From NCBI GenBank assembly GCA_023409995.1, contig JAEYQN010000202.1, positions 1 to 12,963 of the forward strand: a stretch of DNA of 12,963 bases, in the 5' to 3' direction. Every line of letters starts with the position of its first letter. Positions within the stretch are counted from its first letter, which is position 1. The stretch is from Cyanobacteria bacterium OH_CBB_238 (GTDB taxonomy: Bacteria > Cyanobacteriota > Vampirovibrionia > Gastranaerophilales > Gastranaerophilaceae). Shown here in pieces: positions 1 to 4,866 of the stretch. A model generated the notes under the pieces. The model saw nothing but the letters and a program-made list of their open reading frames with translations, had not been told where the DNA came from and ran no database searches. Made by a program: the position numbers and the translations under genes.

Positions 1-249
1 ATTTATTACTGTTCTATATTCAGTTATATTTAGTTTTTTTGTTATTTCTTTTATTGAAAATAACAAACTACCTAATAAATTTTTATCTTCAACAGCATTT
101 AATGACGCATAGTGTTTTTTTGTAATAACCAATATATGGGTTGGTGCTTGTGGATTTATATCATTAAAAGCCACAATATCTTCAGATTCATAAATAATGT
201 TTGATGGTATTTCTTTGTTTGCTATTTTACAAAAAAGGCAATCTGTCAT
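1..249 (-). CDS. HIT-family protein (HinT-like), N-terminal part only
   Basis: The minus strand reads from an ATG at 249 for 83 codons to the window edge without a stop. The protein begins MTDCLFCKIANKEIPS, which is the classic HIT (histidine triad) opening: a CxxC zinc pair at C4 and C7, then the KIxxxEIPS stretch. It continues with an AFNDINPQAPTHILVITKKH segment, also characteristic of HinT/PKCI proteins. The catalytic HxHxHxx motif lies in the missing C-terminal third, so activity cannot be checked. Known members hydrolyse nucleoside phosphoramidates or related nucleotide conjugates in the cytoplasm. The purine-rich stretch just upstream (AAAAGAGA) is a plausible weak ribosome binding site. 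The gene diverges from the gene at 387. Family assignment is firm; substrate is unknown. Confidence 0.9.
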   Translation of the reverse strand, partial: MTDCLFCKIANKEIPSNIIYESEDIVAFNDINPQAPTHILVITKKHYASLNAVEDKNLLGSLLFSIKEITKKLNITEYRTVIN

Positions 250-294
250 ATATTTCTCTTTTCTTTTTTATAATAATATAACATTTATTCTGAG

Positions 295-324
295 TTTACA
301 AAAAATAACCCTAAATGTTATAAT
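295..324 (+). promoter_or_regulatory. Sigma-70-type promoter for the 227-aa protein gene
   Basis: A TTTACA -35 box (295-300) and a perfect TATAAT -10 box (319-324) are separated by 18 bp. Transcription would start near 331, giving a leader of about 55 nt before the ATG at 387. This is one of the best promoter matches in the window and serves a gene that also has its own terminator. Confidence 0.65.
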
Positions 325-359
325 AGATTTATTCAAATGCCAGTTAATCCTTAGGAATT

Positions 360-382
360 GTTCCTTTATAAACGAAAGGAAC
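360..382 (+). promoter_or_regulatory. Leader hairpin that sequesters the ribosome binding site
   Basis: GTTCCTTT (360-367) and AAAGGAAC (375-382) form a perfect 8-bp stem with a 7-nt loop (ATAAACG). The right arm contains the AAAGGA Shine-Dalgarno sequence of the gene starting at 387. In the folded leader RNA the ribosome binding site would be fully paired, so translation could depend on temperature, a protein or an RNA partner, or simply on RNA unfolding. The pairing is seen directly; the regulatory role is inferred. Confidence 0.5.
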
Positions 383-386
383 TAAA

Positions 387-1070
387 ATGGGAAAAACATC
401 AAAAAATACTACAACAGCAACTCCATCTAATTCATCAAGTGTTATTAGTGTTAATGGGACTCCACTAGTTACAACAAAAACTGATGGCGGCTCTATTTCA
501 TCTAATTATAATTTTTCAGATGCCGAAAAAGCAACTAATGATTATGTTCAAAATGCTCTTTTATCGGGGATTGCTAGTATTAATACTTTTTTGCCTGAAA
601 CGATTAATAATATAAATTCGCAAATTGATGCATATACGCAAAGCGGTATAGATACAATTAATGATACATATACTCCAATGATAAAATCTCTTGAAGAAGA
701 TGTTGCTTCGAGATTTGGTAATCTTGATAATTCAATTTTTTTAGACAGCTTGGGTGGTTTGGAGTCTAAAAGGTCCGATGCTATGAGTGATTTAGCTCAG
801 GGAATTTTGTCCAAAAAAAGTGAGTTAATTGATGATGAATTAAATAGACAATATTCTTATTTAAATTTTTTAACTGATTATAAAGATCAAACCTTCTCTA
901 ATATGATAACAGCCCTGGAATTAGGTAAATCTAGTTTATCATTAAATAATGACTACCAAAGCGATGTTTATAATTATTCAAATGCTTCTAATTCTTCAAA
1001 TAAAATTACAAGCAGTCAATTAAATAATTTATATAGCTATTTATCAGGATTAGGTAGTAGTTTGTTGTAA
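387..1070 (+). CDS. Unrecognised Ser/Asn/Thr-rich 227-aa protein
   Basis: I do not recognise this family. The ATG at 387 follows an AAAGGA ribosome binding site at good spacing. The protein has no Cys, His or Trp, and no signal peptide or membrane segment is visible. Residues 1-45 form a low-complexity Ser/Thr/Asn/Gly tail. Residues 46-185 look mostly helical and acidic, with many Asp, Leu and Ser, for example around DAMSDLAQGILSKKSELIDD. Residues 186-227 are again Ser/Asn/Tyr-rich, ending in SGLGSSLL. A flexible N-terminus beginning MGKTSKNTTT with a helical core loosely recalls some phage virion or secreted structural proteins, but no specific motif supports that. The gene is monocistronic, with its own promoter, an occluded ribosome binding site and a strong terminator, so it is probably expressed and separately controlled. 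Confidence 0.75.
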   Translation: MGKTSKNTTTATPSNSSSVISVNGTPLVTTKTDGGSISSNYNFSDAEKATNDYVQNALLSGIASINTFLPETINNINSQIDAYTQSGIDTINDTYTPMIKSLEEDVASRFGNLDNSIFLDSLGGLESKRSDAMSDLAQGILSKKSELIDDELNRQYSYLNFLTDYKDQTFSNMITALELGKSSLSLNNDYQSDVYNYSNASNSSNKITSSQLNNLYSYLSGLGSSLL

Positions 1071-1083
1071 TTTTTGTAATTGA

Positions 1084-1123
1084 ACAAATGGCCGTTAATT
1101 TTTTTAGCGGCTATTTGTTTTTT
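1084..1123 (+). terminator. Rho-independent terminator after the 227-aa gene
   Basis: A 13-bp stem (1084-1096 with 1106-1118, two G-U wobbles) centred on GGCCGTT/AGCGGCT encloses a 9-nt loop. It is followed immediately by a run of T ending at 1123. It lies 14 bp after the stop codon at 1070 and separates this gene from the mnmE operon. Confidence 0.85.
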
Positions 1124-1124
1124 C

Positions 1125-1151
1125 TTGTTTATTATGACTTTTAATTATATT
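1125..1151 (+). promoter_or_regulatory. Possible -10 region immediately before mnmE
   Basis: TATATT at 1146-1151 resembles a -10 box. The upstream T-rich stretch (TTGTTT at 1125-1130, 15 bp away, or TCTTGT at 17 bp) would be a weak -35. If used, RNA would start near 1158, only a few bases before the mnmE start codon. This is a weak call made because the operon sits just behind a strong terminator and needs its own promoter. Confidence 0.3.
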
Positions 1152-1159
1152 ATTTAGTA

Positions 1160-2497
1160 ATGGTTATGATATATGAACAAGATACTATTGCGGCTATTGC
1201 AACACCACTAGGAGTTGGTGGTGTTGGTATTGTTAGGGTTTCTGGAAGCTCTTCTTTTGATATAGTTCAAAAAATATTTTCAAATAAAAAATTAGTAGCA
1301 GGAAAGATTTTTCATGGTTGGATAAATGATCAGTCAAAACTAGTAGATGAAGTAATTGTTCTTCCATTTAAAGCTCCCAACAGCTTTACAGGTGATGATG
1401 TTGTAGAGATACAATGTCATGGAGGAGTAAATGTAATTAAGAAAATTTTAGAAGTAGTTATTGCTTCTGGAGCTAGACTTGCTCAGAGAGGTGAGTTTAC
1501 AAAACGAGCTTTTTTAAATCACAAAATGGATTTATCACAAGCAGAAGCCGTTTTGGATTTGATTAACGCAAAAACAGTTAATTTTGCTATGAAAAGCGCA
1601 AATAACCTTTCTGGTAAACTTTCAGTAGAAACAAAAAACATAAAAGATGAGTTGTTTAATTTATATTCTCAAATAATAGCGGCTGTCGATTTTCCAGAGG
1701 ATGTGAAAGAACCCGAGTATACCTACATACAAAATAAAGTAAATGAGTGTTCTGAAAAAATATCAAAAATACTTTCTTTTTCAAAAAATTCAAATATTAT
1801 GAGACAAGGTGTAAAGATAGCAATTGTTGGTAGGCCAAATGTTGGTAAGTCTTCACTGTTTAATGCTTTGTTAAATTTGGATAGAGCTATTGTCACAGAT
1901 ATAGCAGGAACAACAAGAGATATTATTCAAGAGTCTTTGGATTTGGGTGGAATTAATTCAACAATCATTGATACTGCGGGGATAAGAGATTCAGAAAATA
2001 TAGATAAGGTTGAAGCGATTGGGATTGATTATACAAAGAAATGTATCGATGATTCTGATATTGTTTTGTTTTTATTTGATTCTAACGAGGGCTTTTTAGA
2101 TGAAGATGCTAAAATTTTTGAGTTGATTGAGTCTAAACCATTCATAAAAATAGCTACTAAAAACGACTTAAAGAAACCAGAAAATGCTGATATTTTTTCT
2201 ATTTCTGTAAAAACGGGAGAAAATATAAAGACTTTACAGGAGAAGATATATGACCTTGCTTTGGATAAAAATAATACAGAAACTGAATTTATAACAAACC
2301 AAAGACAGCAAGAGTGCTTTAGAAAAACCCTTAATGCTTTGCAACAGGCTTTAGGTGCTATTAAAAACGAAGAAATACAAGATTTGATTTCTATAGATAT
2401 AAAGACAGCCCTATTGCATCTGAGTGAAATTAGTGGTGAAGTTATAACAGATGATGTATTAAACAACATATTTGATAATTTTTGTATAGGTAAATAA
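1160..2497 (+). CDS. mnmE: tRNA uridine-5-carboxymethylaminomethyl modification GTPase MnmE (TrmE)
   Basis: MnmE acts with MnmG to install the (carboxymethyl)aminomethyl group on wobble U34 of certain tRNAs, using a methylene-tetrahydrofolate unit and GTP hydrolysis. The 445-aa length is standard. Residues 6-120 are the TrmE N-terminal folate-binding domain (DTIAAIATPLGVGGVGIVRVSG). The G domain is inserted in the helical domain: G1 GRPNVGKS at 224-231, G2 GTTRD at 250-254, G3 DTAG at 271-274, G4 TKND at 333-336. The protein ends in the invariant CIGK, with Cys442. Start choice is uncertain: ATG 1160 and ATG 1166 are both in frame, and neither has a clear Shine-Dalgarno. The MIYEQDTIAAIATP start at 1166 matches the family equally well. 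It is the first gene of a three-gene overlapping operon. Confidence 0.97.
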   Translation: MVMIYEQDTIAAIATPLGVGGVGIVRVSGSSSFDIVQKIFSNKKLVAGKIFHGWINDQSKLVDEVIVLPFKAPNSFTGDDVVEIQCHGGVNVIKKILEVVIASGARLAQRGEFTKRAFLNHKMDLSQAEAVLDLINAKTVNFAMKSANNLSGKLSVETKNIKDELFNLYSQIIAAVDFPEDVKEPEYTYIQNKVNECSEKISKILSFSKNSNIMRQGVKIAIVGRPNVGKSSLFNALLNLDRAIVTDIAGTTRDIIQESLDLGGINSTIIDTAGIRDSENIDKVEAIGIDYTKKCIDDSDIVLFLFDSNEGFLDEDAKIFELIESKPFIKIATKNDLKKPENADIFSISVKTGENIKTLQEKIYDLALDKNNTETEFITNQRQQECFRKTLNALQQALGAIKNEEIQDLISIDIKTALLHLSEISGEVITDDVLNNIFDNFCIGK

Positions 2498-2823
2498 TGG
2501 ATAAAATAAAGTATTCTAATTTTGAATCAATAAAAGATATTATGGACTCATTAGATTTGGGTTATGATAAAAATCAAGAAATGAATAAACAGTTATTATT
2601 TGACTCTTGGGAAGAAGTTATTGGAAAAAAAATATCATCTGTTTCAAAATTGACGGAGATTAATGATAAAGGTATTTTAAAGGTTTCTTGCGCTAATTCT
2701 TTTGTAGCAAATGAATTATTTTTATCTAAAAAAAATATAATAGAAATACTTTCACAAAAAACAAAAGAACTAAATATAGAGATTAAAGACTTAAATTTCG
2801 AATATAAAAACTGGATTAAATAA
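2497..2823 (+). CDS. DUF721/DciA-family protein
   Basis: This 108-aa protein matches the DUF721 pattern: a short helical N-terminus, then W38-EEVIGKKISSVSK, a D-KGILKVSCANSFVANEL strand-helix segment, and a C-terminal I-DLNFEYKNW strand. Some members (DciA) help load the replicative helicase DnaB in bacteria that lack DnaC/DnaI; many others are uncharacterised. Its ATG shares a base with the mnmE stop (TAATG), so it is very probably translated by coupling from mnmE. There is no independent promoter. Family membership is well supported, but a DciA role is only an inference from the family. Confidence 0.8.
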   Translation: MDKIKYSNFESIKDIMDSLDLGYDKNQEMNKQLLFDSWEEVIGKKISSVSKLTEINDKGILKVSCANSFVANELFLSKKNIIEILSQKTKELNIEIKDLNFEYKNWIK

Positions 2824-3068
2824 TGAGATTAGATAAATTTTTAAAAGTATCAAGATTAATAAAAAGAAGAACAGTTGCAAATGAAGTTTCAGAGCAAGGG
2901 CGAATTTATGTCAATGGCAATGTTGCAAAACCATCAAAGCAGCTTAAGGTTGGAGATGAAATAAAAATAGCCAGAATTAATGGTGAGACTGTTGTTAGAA
3001 TATTAAAAATACCAAACAATAATGTTTCTGTTCAGGAAGCTTCCTCTCTTTATGAGGTTATTTCATAA
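2823..3068 (+). CDS. rqcP: S4-domain RNA-binding protein of the RqcP (YabO) type
   Basis: The protein begins MRLDKFLKVSRLIKRRTVANEV and continues GRIYVNGNVAKPSKQLKVGDEI. These are the two hallmark blocks of the small S4 proteins called RqcP/YabO in Firmicutes and Hsp15-like elsewhere. At 81 aa the S4 fold fills the whole protein, as expected, and the C-terminal SSLYEVI matches YabO-type tails. RqcP binds the 50S subunit and helps RqcH add C-terminal alanine tails during rescue of stalled nascent chains. The ATG overlaps the preceding stop codon (TAATG), giving translational coupling. A second, frameshifted copy lies at 3955-4205. Distinguishing RqcP from Hsp15-like relatives needs a tree, but the compact size and the tail favour RqcP. 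Confidence 0.85.
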   Translation: MRLDKFLKVSRLIKRRTVANEVSEQGRIYVNGNVAKPSKQLKVGDEIKIARINGETVVRILKIPNNNVSVQEASSLYEVIS

Positions 3069-3073
3069 GCTAG

Positions 3074-3394
3074 TGAACTTCTCCCCAAAAACTAGACCGT
3101 TCAAAAGATGGTTGTTTTTATTAGAATATAAATATTTAAAGGAGAATAAAAATAAAGAAAACTAGATTTACAGAAACACAAATAGCTTTTGCCATAAGGC
3201 AAGCAGAAGAATGGACTTCTGTTTCATAAATATGCAGAAAAATAGTTATTTCAGATAATACTTTTTATACTTGGACTAAAAATGGAGGGTGACAAAATAT
3301 CACCTTCAAGCCAAGATTTAAAAGTGCTCCTTATGTTGATGATCTAAAGTTATTGGACAATCTTAGAACTTATATTTTAAATTTGGCAGGTTAA
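3074..3394 (+). mobile_element. Degraded IS3-family element (left end plus transposase remnant)
   Basis: Six bases after the rqcP stop lies TGAACTTCTCCCCAAAAA (3074-3091) followed by CTAGACC. This closely resembles IS3-family terminal inverted repeats of the TGAACTG-CCCC-AAAACTAGAC type. About 55 bp further in is a decayed orfA reading frame. I found no matching right end and no orfB with a DDE motif, so only a truncated left part remains. The element is inactive. Confidence 0.6.
3152..3394 (+). pseudogene. IS3-family transposase orfA remnant
   Basis: Reading in the frame from 3152 gives KKTRFTETQIAFAIRQAEEW, then TSVS, a stop, ICRKIVISDNTFYTWTKNGG and another stop. Apart from the interruptions this is the helix-turn-helix N-terminus of IS3-family OrfA (K-RFTEEQI...EAE-GVSVAEVCRK-GISDATFYNW). 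An AAAGGAGA ribosome binding site precedes an ATA where the ATG would have been. The first stop, TAA at 3227-3229, replaces the conserved Glu; the second is TGA at 3290-3292. The same frame then runs open to TAA at 3392-3394 (ITFKPRFKSAPYVDD...), but that tail does not resemble OrfA and may be unrelated sequence. Loss of the start plus two stops shows the gene is dead. Confidence 0.7.
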
Positions 3395-3420
3395 AATAAC
3401 TTATAAATAGTTTTTTGAGA

Positions 3421-3454
3421 ACAATTATGGTGGAGAATTCTCCACCATAATTGT
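3421..3454. repeat. 34-bp perfect palindrome, possible terminator
   Basis: The two 17-base halves are exact reverse complements with no spacer and meet at GAATTC (3435-3440). The arms read ACAATTATGGTGGAGAA and its complement. As RNA it folds into a very stable hairpin. Downstream on the plus strand the sequence is only moderately T-rich (TTGTTTGTTCT). On the minus strand the hairpin is followed by TCTCAAAAAA, so it is not a canonical terminator for the gene ending at 3467, although it sits 12 bp after that gene's stop. Termination, a mobile-element end or a protein-binding site are all possible. Confidence 0.8.
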
Positions 3455-3466
3455 TTGTTCTAACGT

Positions 3467-3790
3467 TTATATTTTTATATCTAGGGTACGATCAATATAG
3501 TGGCCGCCGCAGGGTGCAATCATTGCATCTACAAAATCATCGGCTTCTTGATATAGTTTATACTTCTTTTTAAGTGACTCATGTAGCATGCTGTCTGACA
3601 TAGTTATCTTGGCAGAATTAACGTCTTTTGCTTTGTATATAACATTAAGAAGTCTGGAACGAAGCTCTGGAGTATAATCGCTTGATCCGGGTATTACATC
3701 CTTTAGTTCTTTGAAGACTTTATTAGCACTTCTTCTGAAGCTTCTAACATGTGTTGAGGTAAAGCTAACCTGAGTTGTCATACTTTTCAT
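3467..3790 (-). CDS. Hypothetical 107-aa protein
   Basis: I do not recognise this protein. It starts at ATG 3790 behind a clear AAAGGAAA ribosome binding site and ends in TAA. It is basic in its first half (HVRSFRRSANKVFKELK, residues 14-30) and predicted largely helical. A PGSSDYTPELRSRLLNVIYKAK segment (34-55) looks like a loop followed by an amphipathic helix. The C-terminal part carries APCGGHYIDRTLDIKI with a single Cys94. There are no membrane segments or signal peptide. It sits between the IS3 remnant and the duplicated rqcP fragment, so it may be an accessory gene brought in with that rearrangement. The good ribosome binding site and ordinary amino-acid make-up favour a real gene. Confidence 0.6.
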   Translation of the reverse strand: MKSMTTQVSFTSTHVRSFRRSANKVFKELKDVIPGSSDYTPELRSRLLNVIYKAKDVNSAKITMSDSMLHESLKKKYKLYQEADDFVDAMIAPCGGHYIDRTLDIKI

Positions 3791-3954
3791 AGTTTTTCCT
3801 TTAACAAAATATTTAACTGATAACCGTAATATAAAACATTCTAAATATTAAATTTGCCATTAAGATTGTAGAGTAAATTTTAAGTAAACGTGCAAAGAGA
3901 ATGTTTCGTTCCTAATGTTGAATAATAACAACAAAAAGAAGGGGGGCTTGGTAG

Positions 3955-4205
3955 ATGAGAGTAAATAAATTTTTGAAAGGATCAAGATTAATAAAAAGAA
4001 GAAGGTTGCAAGCGAAGTTTCAGAGCAAGGGCGAATTTATGTCAATGGCAATGTTGCAAAACCATCAAAGCAGCTTAAGGTTGGAGATGAAATAAAAAGA
4101 GCCAGAAGTAATGGTGAGACTGTTGTTAGAATATTAAAAATACCAAACAATAATGTTTCTATTCAAGAATCGTCTACTCTTTATGAAGATGTTTCAGAAA
4201 TTTAA
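3955..4205 (+). pseudogene. Frameshifted duplicate of the rqcP (S4) gene
   Basis: From ATG 3955 the sequence parallels the intact S4 gene at 2823-3068 almost base for base. Substitutions are few in the first 45 bases, and a 1-base deletion near 4003 (AAGAACAGTTGC in the intact copy, AAGAAGGTTGC here) throws the frame. About 140 bases then differ at only a handful of positions. After that point the reading frame equivalent to the S4 protein is still open in its shifted frame to TAA at 4203-4205, ending with a different tail (SSTLYEDVSEI). Early changes are mostly amino-acid replacing (L3V, D4N, V9G), as expected for relaxed selection. A G-rich stretch (GGGGGG) upstream could still act as a ribosome binding site. 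Confidence 0.85.
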
Positions 4206-4228
4206 AAAGAAGCTCTATATAGACGTAT

Positions 4229-4290
4229 TTTGTTGCCTGCGGGTCTCGCAGGTGGGTGAGCGCCTTAACCTATCCGTTTCCTGCAACAAA
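4229..4290. other. GC-rich segment with nested stems, unknown
   Basis: In an otherwise AT-rich tract, TTTGTTGC (4229-4236) pairs perfectly with GCAACAAA (4283-4290). Just inside, CCTGCG (4236-4241) pairs with CGCAGG (4247-4252) around a GGTCT loop; the two helices compete for base 4236. The enclosed minus-strand sequence GGTTAAGGCGCTCACC recalls the D-arm of a serine tRNA, but no complete tRNA cloverleaf can be drawn. It may be a decayed RNA gene, a mobile-element end or a short structured RNA. I see no gene in the rest of 4206-4417. Confidence 0.35.
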
Positions 4291-4417
4291 GGCGGGTATA
4301 CTTCAAAGTTATTAGAGTCAACTCTCCCAATTTTAAAAATTGAAGGAACAAAATAGAATCCATATAGAGTCAATTTAATTATTACATATATTTTTTCAAA
4401 AAACACTAGTTTGATGA

Positions 4418-4741
4418 CTAATATGTGAAATATTTGTCAAAGTCTACATCATCAAAGCAACACAGTAATTTAAAGACTTCGTCATCTTCATCCATTCTTT
4501 GAAAATTATATTCATCGAATTTCCAAAATTTGGGGTTAATCCCGCATACTCTGACAATTTCTTTCTCTAAAAGTATTTTTAATTTTTTCTTTACTGTATC
4601 GGCAGGGATTTCTACTAATTTAGATAGTTCAACAGCTGTAATACCTTTTTCATGTTGGTATTTTTCCGGCGTTAGAAACATAAGTTCAAGTCCAACCTTT
4701 TTTAGTTCAAAGTCTTCTAGTTCTGCTTCGTATGAGTACAT
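4418..4741 (-). CDS. Winged-helix DNA-binding protein (putative transcriptional regulator)
   Basis: The 107-aa protein has a clear winged helix-turn-helix: ITAVELSKLVEIPADTVKKKLKILLEKEIVRV (34-65), meaning a helix, turn, recognition helix with basic residues, and a wing strand ending near KFWKFDEYNF. This resembles small MarR/ArsR/DprA-tail type domains. The C-terminal third is acidic (MDEDDEVFKLLCCFDDVDFDKYF) and carries Cys94-Cys95, which could be a redox or metal site, though this is speculative. It starts at ATG 4741; the best purine tract (AGAGG) is about 15 nt upstream, further than usual. It lies just beyond the end of the hydrogenase operon on the same strand but behind a terminator, so it is a separate unit. 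Confidence 0.65.
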   Translation of the reverse strand: MYSYEAELEDFELKKVGLELMFLTPEKYQHEKGITAVELSKLVEIPADTVKKKLKILLEKEIVRVCGINPKFWKFDEYNFQRMDEDDEVFKLLCCFDDVDFDKYFTY

Positions 4742-4816
4742 TTCACTAATACTAACCTCTTAGCTGTTTACATTGTTATTATCGTCTAAAAATAGTAAAT
4801 CTTAAATTTACATAAT

Positions 4817-4849
4817 AAAAAATCCCCTAAAGTATATAGAGGATTTTTT
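4817..4849 (-). terminator. Terminator of the hydrogenase operon
   Basis: AAAAAATCC (4817-4825) pairs with GGATTTTTT (4841-4849), extended by CT/AG across one C-A mismatch. The minus-strand RNA ends in UUUUUU right after the stem. It begins 18 bp after the hydA stop codon. The flanking A/T runs are symmetric, so it could also stop plus-strand transcription. Confidence 0.8.
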
Positions 4850-4866
4850 AGTTGTCTTCTTTATTT

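Noticed and set aside
197..385. 62-codon plus-strand frame over the HIT gene start and intergenic region
   Set aside because: It overlaps a recognisable HIT gene on the other strand and a promoter, and has no ribosome binding site.
2029..2469. 146-codon minus-strand open frame inside mnmE
   Set aside because: It is wholly antisense to a conserved, certain gene, with composition explained by the opposite strand and no ribosome binding site or family match.
4229..4290. Possible tRNA gene
   Set aside because: The 5-bp CCTGC/GCAGG stem has a 7-nt loop, but there is no U33 or TTCGA-type T-loop in either orientation and no complete cloverleaf can be built.
4229..4290. Possible integron attC site
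   Set aside because: There is no GTTRRRY/RYYYAAC pair at the expected positions and no integrase or cassette array.
4153..4356. Plus-strand open frame of 67 codons over the end of the rqcP duplicate and the GC-rich segment
   Set aside because: It starts inside the duplicated S4 sequence in a different frame, has no ribosome binding site and no recognisable domain. The antisense frame at 4215-4406 is equally unsupported.
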